Source of the DNA: Desulfobacterales bacterium
GTDB lineage: Bacteria; Desulfobacterota; Desulfobacteria; Desulfobacterales; SpSt-501
Direction of reading: 5' to 3'
Assembly (NCBI GenBank): GCA_025454255.1
Contig: JALOOU010000002.1
Coordinates: forward strand, 62,001-126,000
Length of the DNA stretch: 64,000 nt
Made by a program: the position numbers and the translations under genes
Part shown: piece after piece, positions 1-9,744 of the stretch
How positions within the stretch are numbered: position 1 is the first letter of the stretch
Layout of the letters: each line of letters begins with the position of its first letter
The notes under the pieces: generated by a model
Databases searched by the model: none
What the model was told of the DNA's origin: nothing
The model's input: the letters and a program-made list of their open reading frames with translations, nothing else

Positions 1-20
1 TGACCGCCGAGGGGCCCGGC

Positions 21-704
21 ATGCAGGCGCGCGCGGGGGACACCGCCACCGATTTTTTTGCGGACGATGCGTTCGCCCGCCAGGATGAAGCCGATGATGG
101 CCGTTTCTACGAGCGGCCGCGGCTGGTTCAGCACCTCGACGCCGCGGCGCGGGGGGCCATCCGCCGGCTGTACGGGAAGCTCATCCGGCCGGGGGCCGAT
201 GTGCTGGATCTGATGGGAAGCTGGGTTTCGCACCTGCCCGAGGAGCTGCCCATCGGCTCGCTGACCGTGCTCGGCATGAACCGCGAGGAGCTGGCCGCCA
301 ACCCGCGCGCCACCGAACGGGTGGTCCACGACCTGAATCGCGAGCCGCGCCTGCCTCTGCCGCCCCATAGCTGCGATGCCGTCATCTGCACTGCCTCGGT
401 CGAGTACCTGGTGCACCCCTTCGCGGTGTTTGCCGAAGCCGCGCGGGTCCTGAAGCCGGGGGGGGTGCTGGCGGCGACATTTTCCAACCGCTGGTTCCCG
501 CCCAAAGCGATTCGGGTGTGGCCGCTGCTGCACGAGTTCGAACGCATGGGGATGGTGCTTGAATATTTCCTGAAAACGGGTCAATATTCCCAGCTTGAAA
601 CATTTTCGCTGCGGGGGCTGCCGCGGCCGGAAGACGACAAATACTTCGGACAGATCCCCTACGCGGACCCGGTCTACGCGGTGTGGGGGCATCGAGCCCG
701 TTGA
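21..704 (+). CDS. SAM-dependent class I methyltransferase
   Basis: This 227-residue protein is a probable cytoplasmic S-adenosylmethionine-dependent methyltransferase of the methyltransferase type 11 kind. The core fold is visible as ADVLDLMGSW (about 59-68, motif I), SCDAVICTASVEYL (about 117-130) and RVLKPGGVLAATFSN (about 142-156). Motif I lacks the usual G-x-G-x-G, so SAM binding is probable rather than certain. The ATG follows a GAGGGG ribosome binding site. The window opens with TGA, perhaps the end of an upstream gene. The substrate cannot be told from the sequence. Confidence 0.8.
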   Translation: MQARAGDTATDFFADDAFARQDEADDGRFYERPRLVQHLDAAARGAIRRLYGKLIRPGADVLDLMGSWVSHLPEELPIGSLTVLGMNREELAANPRATERVVHDLNREPRLPLPPHSCDAVICTASVEYLVHPFAVFAEAARVLKPGGVLAATFSNRWFPPKAIRVWPLLHEFERMGMVLEYFLKTGQYSQLETFSLRGLPRPEDDKYFGQIPYADPVYAVWGHRAR

Positions 705-773
705 GTCTGCAGGGTTGCATGAGCCGATCACGTCCGAAGAGCTCCAGCTCTTCCTGAACGTGACGGTTTTTGT

Positions 774-797
774 GGGAGCGGCTTCCAGCCGCGATTC
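774..797 (+). repeat. REP-like palindromic repeat, copy 1
   Basis: The motif GGGAGCGGCTTCCAGCCGC followed by GATTC forms a hairpin (GCGGCT-TCC-AGCCGC). Closely similar copies lie at 27846-27869 (opposite strand) and 51175-51198. All three are intergenic, as expected for a REP-type repeat. This copy lies just upstream of the HD-domain gene and argues against starting that gene upstream of it. Confidence 0.7.
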
Positions 798-829
798 CGC
801 CCAAGCGGGACGGAAAACGAGGGCATCGA

Positions 830-1483
830 ATGGGTAGTGGTAGCGGGCATTCGACGGCGCAAATTCAGATGGACGCCGGGTTGATCCCGGGCGGCAGCGA
901 TCGGCTCAAGCGCCAGGTCGAGTTTCTGCTGGAGATCGACCGGTTAAAAAAGATCCTGCGCCAGACCATCCTGACCGACCGTTCGCGGCAGGAGAACTCC
1001 GTCGAGCATTCGTGGCACATCGCCATGGCGGCGATGGTCTTGGCCGAGCATGCCGGTCAGGCGGACATCGACCTGTGCCGGGCCCTGCGGATGATGCTCA
1101 TCCACGACTTGGTCGAGATCGATGCCGGCGACACCTACTGCTACGACGAGCGGGGTCGCCTGAGCCAGGTGGAGCGCGAACGGATCGCCGCCGCGCGCAT
1201 CTTCGGGATGCTGCCCGACGCCCAGGCGCTCGAGCTGCGCGGCCTGTGGGAGGAGTTCGAGCGGCGGGACACTCCCGAGGCGCGCTTCGCCCACGCCATG
1301 GACCGGTTCCAGGCCTTCATGCACAACTACGTCACCGAAGGTGAAATGTGGCGGCGGCATGCCATCCGCCGGGAGCAGGTGCTGGCGCGCATGCAACCGG
1401 TTGCCGAGGGCGCCCCCGCGCTGTGGGACTATGTCAAAAACCTGATCAGGGATGCGGTCGCGAAGGGCTACCTGAAGGGGTGA
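830..1483 (+). CDS. HD-domain phosphohydrolase, YfbR-like
   Basis: The predicted 217-residue protein belongs to the HD_3/YfbR-like metal-dependent phosphohydrolases. It has the family pattern QENSVEHSWHIAMAA, then LIHDLVEIDAGD; the two motifs supply the histidines and the HD aspartate that bind the metal. E. coli YfbR removes phosphate from deoxynucleoside 5'-monophosphates; that activity is inferred here. The ATG at 830 is preceded by GAGGG. A start at 770 would translate an intergenic repeat and is rejected. The gene follows the methyltransferase by about 125 bp. Confidence 0.85.
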   Translation: MGSGSGHSTAQIQMDAGLIPGGSDRLKRQVEFLLEIDRLKKILRQTILTDRSRQENSVEHSWHIAMAAMVLAEHAGQADIDLCRALRMMLIHDLVEIDAGDTYCYDERGRLSQVERERIAAARIFGMLPDAQALELRGLWEEFERRDTPEARFAHAMDRFQAFMHNYVTEGEMWRRHAIRREQVLARMQPVAEGAPALWDYVKNLIRDAVAKGYLKG

Positions 1484-1512
1484 GCGGTTTTAAGAGAGCT
1501 AAAGATGCAAGC

Positions 1513-1666
1513 GACTAAAGTGACTAAAGTTAAAAAGAATGGTCTGTCGAATCCGTTTGGACCCAGGTCGAGTAGGATCCGTTTTTCGACGCATCCACCT
1601 AAAACATCGCATTGGGTCGCCGTGCCCAGTTTTTCAACTTTAGGCACGTTCGCTCACTTTAAGCAC
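1513..1666. repeat. Inverted-repeat element with ACTTTAG arms
   Basis: The left arm has two tandem GACTAAAGT units (1513-1530). The right part has AACTTTAGGCAC (1636-1647) and TCACTTTAAGCAC (1654-1666), which are imperfect inverted copies. About 105 bp without an ORF lie between. The element fills most of the 239-bp gap before the ABC genes. Similar TTTAGGCRCT words occur at 46528-46571. It could be a MITE-like element or a structured leader; I see no transposase. Confidence 0.4.
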
Positions 1667-1722
1667 TTATAACCTCTACCCATATCCGCCCGGCTCTCGA
1701 CTCAACGGACCCAACAGGCGCG

Positions 1723-2451
1723 ATGGACCCAACAGACTCGATCGACATGATGGACCCCACCCCGCAACCCCTTATCATCGCCCGCGGCCTGACCCGGAGC
1801 TACCCGCTCGGCGACGGCGCCGTGATCGGCATCAACGCAGTCAATTTAATGGTGGCGGCCGGGGAGATGGTGGTGCTCAAAGGCAACAGCGGATCGGGCA
1901 AGAGCACGCTGCTTTCCCTTTTGGCCGGCCTGGATCGCCCCACCGGGGGCGAACTCGTAGTGGCGGGGCACTCGCTTTCCGGTGCCGGCGGGGTGGACCT
2001 CACTCGCTACCGGCGTGAGGTCGTGGGAATGGTGTTCCAGTCCTTCAACCTGTTGCCGACCCTGGACGTGCTCGAAAATGTCTGTCTGCCGGCGCTGTTG
2101 GCGGAAAAGCCGGCTGAACCCGTCCGAAACAAGGCGCTCGAGCTGCTGGACTGGCTCGGGCTGAGAAACCGACTGCACCACACACCGGCGCAGCTCTCCG
2201 GCGGCGAGATGCAGCGCACCGCTATCGCCCGGGCGCTGATCAACGACCCGGCCCTCATCCTGGCCGATGAGCCCACAGGCAACCTCGACAGCCGCAACGG
2301 CCGCATCGTGATCGATCTGCTCAGCGAGCTGAACCGCCGATCCGGGCGGACGGTCGTGGTCGCGACCCACAGCGACCTGGCGGACGATCTGGCGACCGTT
2401 CGCATCCGCCTGCAGGATGGAGCCCTTGCGGACCCTCCATGCCACAGCTGA
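1723..2451 (+). CDS. ABC transporter ATPase, LolD/MacB/AttE type
   Basis: This is a 242-residue ATPase subunit of the MacB/LolD subfamily. It has Walker A GNSGSGKST (about 54-62), Q-loop FQSFNLLPT, signature LSGGEMQR, and Walker B LILADEP followed by TGNLDSRNG, which is typical of lipoprotein-release and MacB-type transporters. It overlaps the permease gene by 13 bp, and a CrtC/AttH-like secreted protein follows, so it is probably the AttE-like ATPase of an AttEFGH-type cassette. No clear ribosome binding site is seen; an alternative ATG lies at 1750. The cargo is unknown. Confidence 0.88.
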   Translation: MDPTDSIDMMDPTPQPLIIARGLTRSYPLGDGAVIGINAVNLMVAAGEMVVLKGNSGSGKSTLLSLLAGLDRPTGGELVVAGHSLSGAGGVDLTRYRREVVGMVFQSFNLLPTLDVLENVCLPALLAEKPAEPVRNKALELLDWLGLRNRLHHTPAQLSGGEMQRTAIARALINDPALILADEPTGNLDSRNGRIVIDLLSELNRRSGRTVVVATHSDLADDLATVRIRLQDGALADPPCHS

Positions 2452-5027
2452 ATTTCTTACTTAAGATCTTCCTGTGGTTCAGCGTGCGGCACCTGCGTCG
2501 TCATTTGGGACGCGCACTGGTCGTGCTCTTCGGCATCGCGTTGGGCGCAGCTGTTTTTACGAGCGTGCGCCTGTCGGTGCATGCCTCGCTGCAGTCGTTC
2601 ACCCGCAGCATGGATTTCTTCGCGGGAACGGCCGATAAAGTTCTGGTGCGCCCGGGCGGCCATGTGCCCGAAGGCGTACTGCCCGTTTTGCTCGCCCACC
2701 CCGCCGTGAAGGAGTTCTCGCCCCTGTTGACCACGTATGTCCGCGTCCACCCGGCCAAGGGAGGGGCCTTTCTGCTGGTCGGCATCGATCCGCTGTTGGA
2801 CCAGCCCTTTCGCAGCTGGCGGCTGCGCGGCGGCCGCACGGAAATAGCCGAGCGCTGGCTCGATTTGATTCGTGAGCCGAAAACCGTGATCCTGACCGAG
2901 CCGCTCTCCCGTGAGATCGACACCGTCGCCGGGGCGCGCATCACGCTCGATCACAGCCGCAACCGAGCGGAGTTCCGCGTCGCCGGGGTTCTGGTGCCCG
3001 AGGGGCTGGCGCTGGTCGAGGGCGGGCGGGTGGCCCTGACCGACATCGCCACTTTCCAGGAGTTCACCGGCCTGTTCGGGTTGGTGGACCGCATCGATCT
3101 GCGCCTCAGACCGAAGACTTCTCCGGCCCAGCTGGAGGACTTGGCGCGCAAGCTGCCCGAGGAGATCGAGATCCGTTCGCCCTCGGCCGCCAGGGACAGC
3201 GGCAGCGCCATGATCCGGGCCTACCAGCTGAATCTCTCCGTGCTGAGTTTCGCATCGCTTTTTGTGGGTATGTTCCTCGTCTACAGCCTGGTGGCCCTCA
3301 ATGCCGCCTCCCGGCGCCGGGAGCTTGCGATTCTGCGCGCGCTGGGGGCATCCCCGCGGCTGCTCTTCAACCTGTTTCTGGCCGAAGGGGCTCTTTTCGG
3401 CGTGTGCGGCTGGCTTCTGGCGATTCCCCTCGGCTCGGTGCTGGTCAAATACCTGCTGCACACCGTGAGCCAGACCATCTCCACCCTTTTCGTGCGCGTG
3501 CACGTGGAGGGGCTTTTGCTCAGCCCGGCGGAGGTGGCCGTCAGCTTCGGCGTGACGCTGTGCGTGGCGGTGGCCGCCGCGTTTCAGCCGGCGAGGGATG
3601 CCATGAGGGTGCCCCCCAAGGAGGCGATGGAGATCGCCCACACCGGCCGGCTGCGGCGGCGCATGGCGGGGCGGCTTGCGGCCTGGGCGGCCGGCTGCCT
3701 GCTCGCATGCGTGCCGCTGGCGCTGCTGCCGGGCGTTGCCGGGGTCCCGCTGCCCGGCTACCTGGCCATCCTGCTGCTGTTTGTGGGCTCGGCCCTGATG
3801 GCGCCCTGGCTGCTGGAGCATCTCGGGCGGGCGGTGTCCCCCGGGCTGCGGCGGCTGGCCGGGACGCCGGCCTATCTGGCCGGCCGCTACCTGCGCGACA
3901 GCGGCGCCCGCACCTCCATCTCGGTGGGGGCCCTGATCACGGCCGTGGCGCTCTTTACCGCCCTGGTCGTCATGATCCACAGCTTCCGTCAAACAGTGGA
4001 GCTCTGGGTGCGCCAGACCGTAAGCGGGGATTTGTTCGTCACCACCAAGATGGGGCAGGTGAACCGCTTCCAATTTCCCATCCCAGCGGAGATCGTGGAC
4101 AACCTGCGCGAGGCCGGCTCCTATGCGGATCTGGTGCCCAGCCGCCGCTACCCTCTCGCCTACGGCGATTTCCCATACGAGTTCGAGGCCATGGGGATGG
4201 AACCCTTCCTGAAACACGGCGGTTTCGTCTGGCTGCAGGGCGAGGCGGCCGAAGTCCAGCCGCGTCTCGTGGCCGGGGAGGGTCTGCTCATCTCAGAGGT
4301 GTTCGCCAACCGCACCGGCCTTGAGCCGGGGGACACGTTTCGCGCCTGGATCGAGGGATCGCGGGTCGAGCTGCCCGTGGCCGGCGTCATCCGCGACTAC
4401 CGCACGGACGGCGGGGTGGTGTTTTATTCCTGGGACCATTTCAAGGAGCGCTTCCACGACCCGCAGTGGAGCGGGGTGCGCTTTTACTTCCGCGACCGCA
4501 GCGGCGATATCGATGTGCAGACCGCAGCGCTGCGGGAGCTCCTCATCGGCCGGTGGGGGGACCGGCTGGACATGATCAGCGGCAAGGATCTGCGCGAAGC
4601 CGTGCTGCGGATCTTCGACGAGACTTTCGCCATCACCTCGGTGCTGCTGCTGATCGCGCTCTCCGTGGCCGCCCTGGGCATTACGACCACGATGACCGTG
4701 CTCGTGCTGGAGCGCACCCGGCAGCTCAACACGCTGCTGGCCGTCGGCGCAAGCAGCCGGCAGGTGCGCGCCATGATCTGCTGGGAGGCCGGCTTTCTGG
4801 TGACGGCAGGGGAGCTGGCGGGTCTGCTCTGCGGGTTCGTGCTCTCCTATCTCTTGGTCTATGTCATCAACCGGCAGTCCTTCGGCTGGACGTTTCTTTA
4901 CACCGTCGACTGGGGGGTGCTGGCGCTCTCGGCCCCTCTGATCGTTCTGACGGCCCTGGCCGCCGCACTGCCGGCGGTGCGCACGGCGCTGCGGGAGCCG
5001 CCGGCGATGCTGCTTCGGGAGCGGTGA
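2439..5027 (+). CDS. ABC transporter permease, FtsX/MacB (AttFG-like)
   Basis: This 862-residue inner-membrane permease has the FtsX/DUF214 architecture in duplicate. An N-terminal membrane segment (about 20-40) is followed by a long extracytoplasmic region. A first FtsX block lies near residues 265-400 (AASRRRELAILRALGAS), then more membrane segments, a second extracytoplasmic region, and a C-terminal FtsX block (LERTRQLNTLLAVGASSRQ). The double-length form fits a single-chain AttF+AttG. It overlaps its ATPase gene and precedes the AttH-like gene, so the three probably act together. Such permeases work on lipids, lipoproteins or envelope compounds; the substrate here is inferred only in that general sense. 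Confidence 0.85.
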   Translation: MPQLNFLLKIFLWFSVRHLRRHLGRALVVLFGIALGAAVFTSVRLSVHASLQSFTRSMDFFAGTADKVLVRPGGHVPEGVLPVLLAHPAVKEFSPLLTTYVRVHPAKGGAFLLVGIDPLLDQPFRSWRLRGGRTEIAERWLDLIREPKTVILTEPLSREIDTVAGARITLDHSRNRAEFRVAGVLVPEGLALVEGGRVALTDIATFQEFTGLFGLVDRIDLRLRPKTSPAQLEDLARKLPEEIEIRSPSAARDSGSAMIRAYQLNLSVLSFASLFVGMFLVYSLVALNAASRRRELAILRALGASPRLLFNLFLAEGALFGVCGWLLAIPLGSVLVKYLLHTVSQTISTLFVRVHVEGLLLSPAEVAVSFGVTLCVAVAAAFQPARDAMRVPPKEAMEIAHTGRLRRRMAGRLAAWAAGCLLACVPLALLPGVAGVPLPGYLAILLLFVGSALMAPWLLEHLGRAVSPGLRRLAGTPAYLAGRYLRDSGARTSISVGALITAVALFTALVVMIHSFRQTVELWVRQTVSGDLFVTTKMGQVNRFQFPIPAEIVDNLREAGSYADLVPSRRYPLAYGDFPYEFEAMGMEPFLKHGGFVWLQGEAAEVQPRLVAGEGLLISEVFANRTGLEPGDTFRAWIEGSRVELPVAGVIRDYRTDGGVVFYSWDHFKERFHDPQWSGVRFYFRDRSGDIDVQTAALRELLIGRWGDRLDMISGKDLREAVLRIFDETFAITSVLLLIALSVAALGITTTMTVLVLERTRQLNTLLAVGASSRQVRAMICWEAGFLVTAGELAGLLCGFVLSYLLVYVINRQSFGWTFLYTVDWGVLALSAPLIVLTALAAALPAVRTALREPPAMLLRER

Positions 5028-5039
5028 CGGCCAAACGGA

Positions 5040-5165
5040 GACGGCGCAGCCGAACGCCCGATCTCTGCGTTGCCCAGCGGCTCGCCCTCGCTGCGGCGTA
5101 CCTGAAGTACGCCTCGCTCGGCGAGCCTCGGGCGCCTTGATCTCGGGCGTTGGGCTGCGCCGTCG
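5040..5165. repeat. Palindromic intergenic repeat B, copy 1
   Basis: A nested palindrome begins 13 bp after the permease stop codon. The outer arms ACGGCGCAGCC and GGCTGCGCCGT pair. Next come CGCCCGAT/ATCTCGGGCG arms, and the centre is the perfect hairpin GGCGTAC-N5-GTACGCC at 5095-5113. The same centre and the surrounding words recur at 6355-6481 and 8416-8542. It could fold as RNA at the end of the permease transcript. Confidence 0.8.
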
Positions 5166-5225
5166 GCGAGGGGGGGCAGGCAGGGTGTTTTTCCAGGCGA
5201 CACTCGAGAGATGTAGGGATGTGAG

Positions 5226-6356
5226 ATGACCTTTAGTCCCTTAAGATACATGCTATTGCTGTTTTTTCTTGTCGCTTCCGGCGGCATTGCCGCGGCTGGG
5301 GACTCCGGCTTTCTTTCCGTTACCGGGCCCTGCCGGCTGGAGTTCCCGCGCGACCACGGACCGCACCCGGGCTTTCGCACCGAGTGGTGGTATTGGACCG
5401 GAAACCTCAAGTCCGAGACCGGGAGGCGCTTCGGTTTTCAACTCACCTTCTTTCGCTACCAACTGACCCCCTTCGGCGGTGCGTCCGCATGGCCGGACCC
5501 GCCCTCGGCCTGGCGCAGCCGGCAGATCTATCTGGGCCACGCCGCGCTTTCCGATTTGGCCGGCAAGCGCCACTTCCAGTCCGAGCGGGCCGCCCGCCAG
5601 GCCCTCGGCCTCGGAGGCTGGGTGCGGTGGGGGCCGGACATCACCCTTTTTCTGCGCAACTGGTATGCAGTAATCCTGCCGGACGCCCACCGCCTGCACG
5701 CGGAGGGTGAAGAGTTTAAATTCACCCTTGAAATGAAGCCCGCCAAGGCCCCGGTCCTGCATGGGATCGACGGCTACAGCCGCAAAGGCACGACGCCGGA
5801 GCGTGCGAGCTGCTATTATTCCTTCACCCGGCTGGAGACCACGGGCACCGTGACGGCCGGCGGCAAGACCTACGACATCGACGGGGAGAGCTGGATGGAC
5901 CACGAGTTCAGCACCGCCCCGCTCGAACCCGGAACCGTCGGCTGGGACTGGTTCAGCATCCAGCTTTCGGACAAGACCGAAATCATGATTTACCTTCTTC
6001 GCACGGAGGACGGGGGCGTGAACCCGGCTTCGAGCGGCACCTACATCGACGCCTCGGGCGCCCTGCGGCACCTGGAAAAAGGCTATTTCCAGATTCGCGT
6101 CAAGGACACCTGGAAGAGCGCCAAGTCCGGTGCTGTATACCCCCGGCGCTGGAACCTCGCCGTTCCGTTGCTTGGGATCGATCTCGATCTCTCCTCCAAC
6201 CTGGCCGACCAGGAGATGCGCACGGCCGGGACCACGGGCGTGACCTACTGGGAAGGCAGCGTCGCGGTCAAGGGCACCAAGGGCGGCAGCCCGATCGACG
6301 GGCACGGGTATGTGGAGATGACGGGGTATGCCGGCCCGGTTTCCGCCCTGCAGTGA
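5226..6356 (+). CDS. Secreted CrtC/AttH-like lipocalin-fold protein
   Basis: The 376-residue protein starts with a signal peptide (hydrophobic core LLLFFLVASGGIAAA, predicted cut near residue 25). The first domain carries the family motif EWWYWTGNL (about residue 51), seen in carotenoid 1,2-hydratase (CrtC) and in AttH 'predicted secreted hydrolases'. DGESWMDHEFS and VGWDWFSIQLS are further family-like stretches. Pairing with a MacB-type ATPase and a double FtsX permease matches the AttEFGH layout. Carotenoid hydration is unlikely to be its job because no carotenoid genes are nearby. A role in binding or processing a lipid-like substrate is inferred. Confidence 0.82.
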   Translation: MTFSPLRYMLLLFFLVASGGIAAAGDSGFLSVTGPCRLEFPRDHGPHPGFRTEWWYWTGNLKSETGRRFGFQLTFFRYQLTPFGGASAWPDPPSAWRSRQIYLGHAALSDLAGKRHFQSERAARQALGLGGWVRWGPDITLFLRNWYAVILPDAHRLHAEGEEFKFTLEMKPAKAPVLHGIDGYSRKGTTPERASCYYSFTRLETTGTVTAGGKTYDIDGESWMDHEFSTAPLEPGTVGWDWFSIQLSDKTEIMIYLLRTEDGGVNPASSGTYIDASGALRHLEKGYFQIRVKDTWKSAKSGAVYPRRWNLAVPLLGIDLDLSSNLADQEMRTAGTTGVTYWEGSVAVKGTKGGSPIDGHGYVEMTGYAGPVSALQ

Positions 6357-6481
6357 CGGCAGCGCTGAAAGCCCGACCTCGGCGTTGCGCGTCGGCTTGC
6401 CCTCGGCTGCGGCGTACCGGAAGTACGCCTCGCTCGGACAAGCCTCGCGCGCCTTGATGTCGGGCTTTGATCGCTGCCGTC
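6355..6481. repeat. Palindromic intergenic repeat B, copy 2
   Basis: The outer arms GACGGCAGCG and CGCTGCCGTC start within the TGA of the AttH-like gene. Inner arms GCCCGAC/GTCGGGC and the central GGCGTAC-N5-GTACGCC hairpin (6411-6429) match the other copies. The outer arms differ in sequence from copies 1 and 3 yet still pair, which points to selection on the fold. Confidence 0.8.
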
Positions 6482-6501
6482 GAGACGGGCTTGCAGGAGA
6501 G

Positions 6502-6553
6502 GCGCTGAAGGCCCGGGCTCGGCGCTGCGCGTCGGGCCGCCCTCGGCTGCGGC
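6502..6553. repeat. Partial copy of repeat B
   Basis: A left-half copy of repeat B (GCGCTGAAGGCCCGGGC, then a GGCGCTGCGC...CCCTCGGCTGCGGC stretch) lies in tandem just after copy 2 and stops before the central hairpin. Together they fill much of the 357-bp gap between the Att-like genes and the next ABC operon. A short CCGGG-TCTG-CCCGG hairpin lies just before the next ATG. Confidence 0.6.
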
Positions 6554-6713
6554 AGAAAAGATCGGGTTGATTTTTATCCCGGAACGTTGGAAGATTCCGG
6601 TGAACCAAGGGTAGCCGTGGCGCGAGCGGTGCTCATTTTTTCACTCGAACCCTCGACCCCTTTAATCTTTTGACCCTTAGGCCGCCGGGTCTGCCCGGTG
6701 GGCGCACTATCTC

Positions 6714-7625
<912 letters not shown>

Positions 7626-7627
7626 AC

Positions 7628-8416
7628 ATGATCATAGACCCACAGACCATCTCCTGGCGCTTCGTCAAGGTGTGGCAGCGCAACCTGGTCACCTTCCAGC
7701 GGATCTGGAAGGTGAATTTCATCACCCCGCTGCTCGAGCCCCTGCTCTTCATCGCCGCCTTCGGGCTGGGGTTTGCCGGCCTTTTGAGCACCATCCGTTA
7801 CGCCGGGGCGGAGATCTCCTACACGGCCTTCATCGCCCCGGCCCTGGTCGCCACGGCCGTGATGAACAACGCCTTCTTTGAAACCACCTACGCCTCCTTC
7901 GTGCGCATGTACTACCAGAAGACCTTCGACGGGATGCTGGCCACTCCGCTCTCCATCGAAGAGATCATCATCGCCGAGATCGTGTGGAGCGCCACCAAGG
8001 CCGCCGCCGCCGCCACCATCATGCTGGCCGTCCTGGGCGCTTTCGGCTACGTCAAGTGGCCGCTGGGGCTGCTCATGATCCCGCTCGCTTTTTTCGGGGG
8101 CATCGCCTTCGGGGCGGTCGGCCTTTTCTTTACCGGCATCATCCCGACGATCGAAATGTTCAACCTGCCGATCTTTCTCTTCGTGACGCCGATGTTTCTC
8201 TTCAGCGGCACCTTCTTCCCGGTCTCGAACCTCCCCCTCTGGGCCCAGCCCCTGGCATTGGCCTTCCCGCTCTACCACCTGGTGCAGCTCTCCCGGCTCA
8301 TTTGCCTGGGGCTGCACGAAACCGTGCCGGTGTTGAGCGTTCTCTACTTGGCCCTCTTCTCGGTGATCTTCATCCTGCTGGCGCTCGTGTTTATGAAAAA
8401 GCGCTTGGTCAAGTAG
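7628..8416 (+). CDS. ABC-2 transporter permease, NodJ-like
   Basis: The 262-residue membrane protein has about six hydrophobic segments and the ABC-2 membrane pattern, with a charged loop YYQKTFDGMLATPLS between the second and third segments. The chosen ATG at 7628 lies 2 bp after the ATPase stop with GAGAG upstream; an earlier start would overlap the ATPase gene by 70 bp. It forms the channel for the ATPase at 6714. Repeat B copy 3 starts at its stop codon and may end the transcript. Confidence 0.87.
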   Translation: MIIDPQTISWRFVKVWQRNLVTFQRIWKVNFITPLLEPLLFIAAFGLGFAGLLSTIRYAGAEISYTAFIAPALVATAVMNNAFFETTYASFVRMYYQKTFDGMLATPLSIEEIIIAEIVWSATKAAAAATIMLAVLGAFGYVKWPLGLLMIPLAFFGGIAFGAVGLFFTGIIPTIEMFNLPIFLFVTPMFLFSGTFFPVSNLPLWAQPLALAFPLYHLVQLSRLICLGLHETVPVLSVLYLALFSVIFILLALVFMKKRLVK

Positions 8417-8542
8417 GGCGGCTTCGTAAAAAGCCCAACCGCTGCGTCGCGCGTCATCCCGTTGCCGCTGCGGCGTACAGGAAGTACGCCTCGCGACACG
8501 GAATTCGCGCGCCTTGACCTTGGGCTTTTTGCAAAGTCGCCC
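8416..8542. repeat. Palindromic intergenic repeat B, copy 3
   Basis: Outer arms GGGCGGCTT and AAGTCGCCC, then AAAAAGCCCAA and TTGGGCTTTTT, enclose the shared centre GGCGTAC-N5-GTACGCC (8472-8490). The TTTTT after the GGGC arm could let this copy act as an intrinsic terminator for the NodIJ-like operon. The rest of the gap (8543-8703) shows no gene. Confidence 0.8.
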
Positions 8543-8703
8543 GGATCAAGGACTTTTTGCCAACCCATCACGCGAGACGGCTTCACCCCCATTATTTTGT
8601 GCCGCTGCCGGTTTAGCCATTATCGATCTCGGCGCTGCATCCTGATGGCGGAACTCTGGGAAGCGAGTGGATCGGAATTGGGGGGCTTCGGCCTCGGCTG
8701 TTG

Positions 8704-8733
8704 TTGACAATAGTGCCGGCTTGAAGGTAATTT
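8704..8733 (+). promoter_or_regulatory. Candidate sigma-70 promoter for the desaturase
   Basis: TTGACA at 8704-8709 is a perfect -35 element, followed after 18 bp by TAATTT as a weak -10. The desaturase ATG lies 18 bp further on, with GGAG as ribosome binding site. This would give a very short leader. Confidence 0.4.
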
Positions 8734-8751
8734 TCCATTCGGAGCCGCGAC

Positions 8752-9717
<966 letters not shown>

Positions 9718-9744
9718 CTTGTCTCAACCGATTTTCACGGCGCC

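Noticed and set aside
2457-4217. 586-codon frame antisense to the FtsX-like permease
   Set aside because: Shadow frame; His/Gln/Gly-rich and without domain signal.
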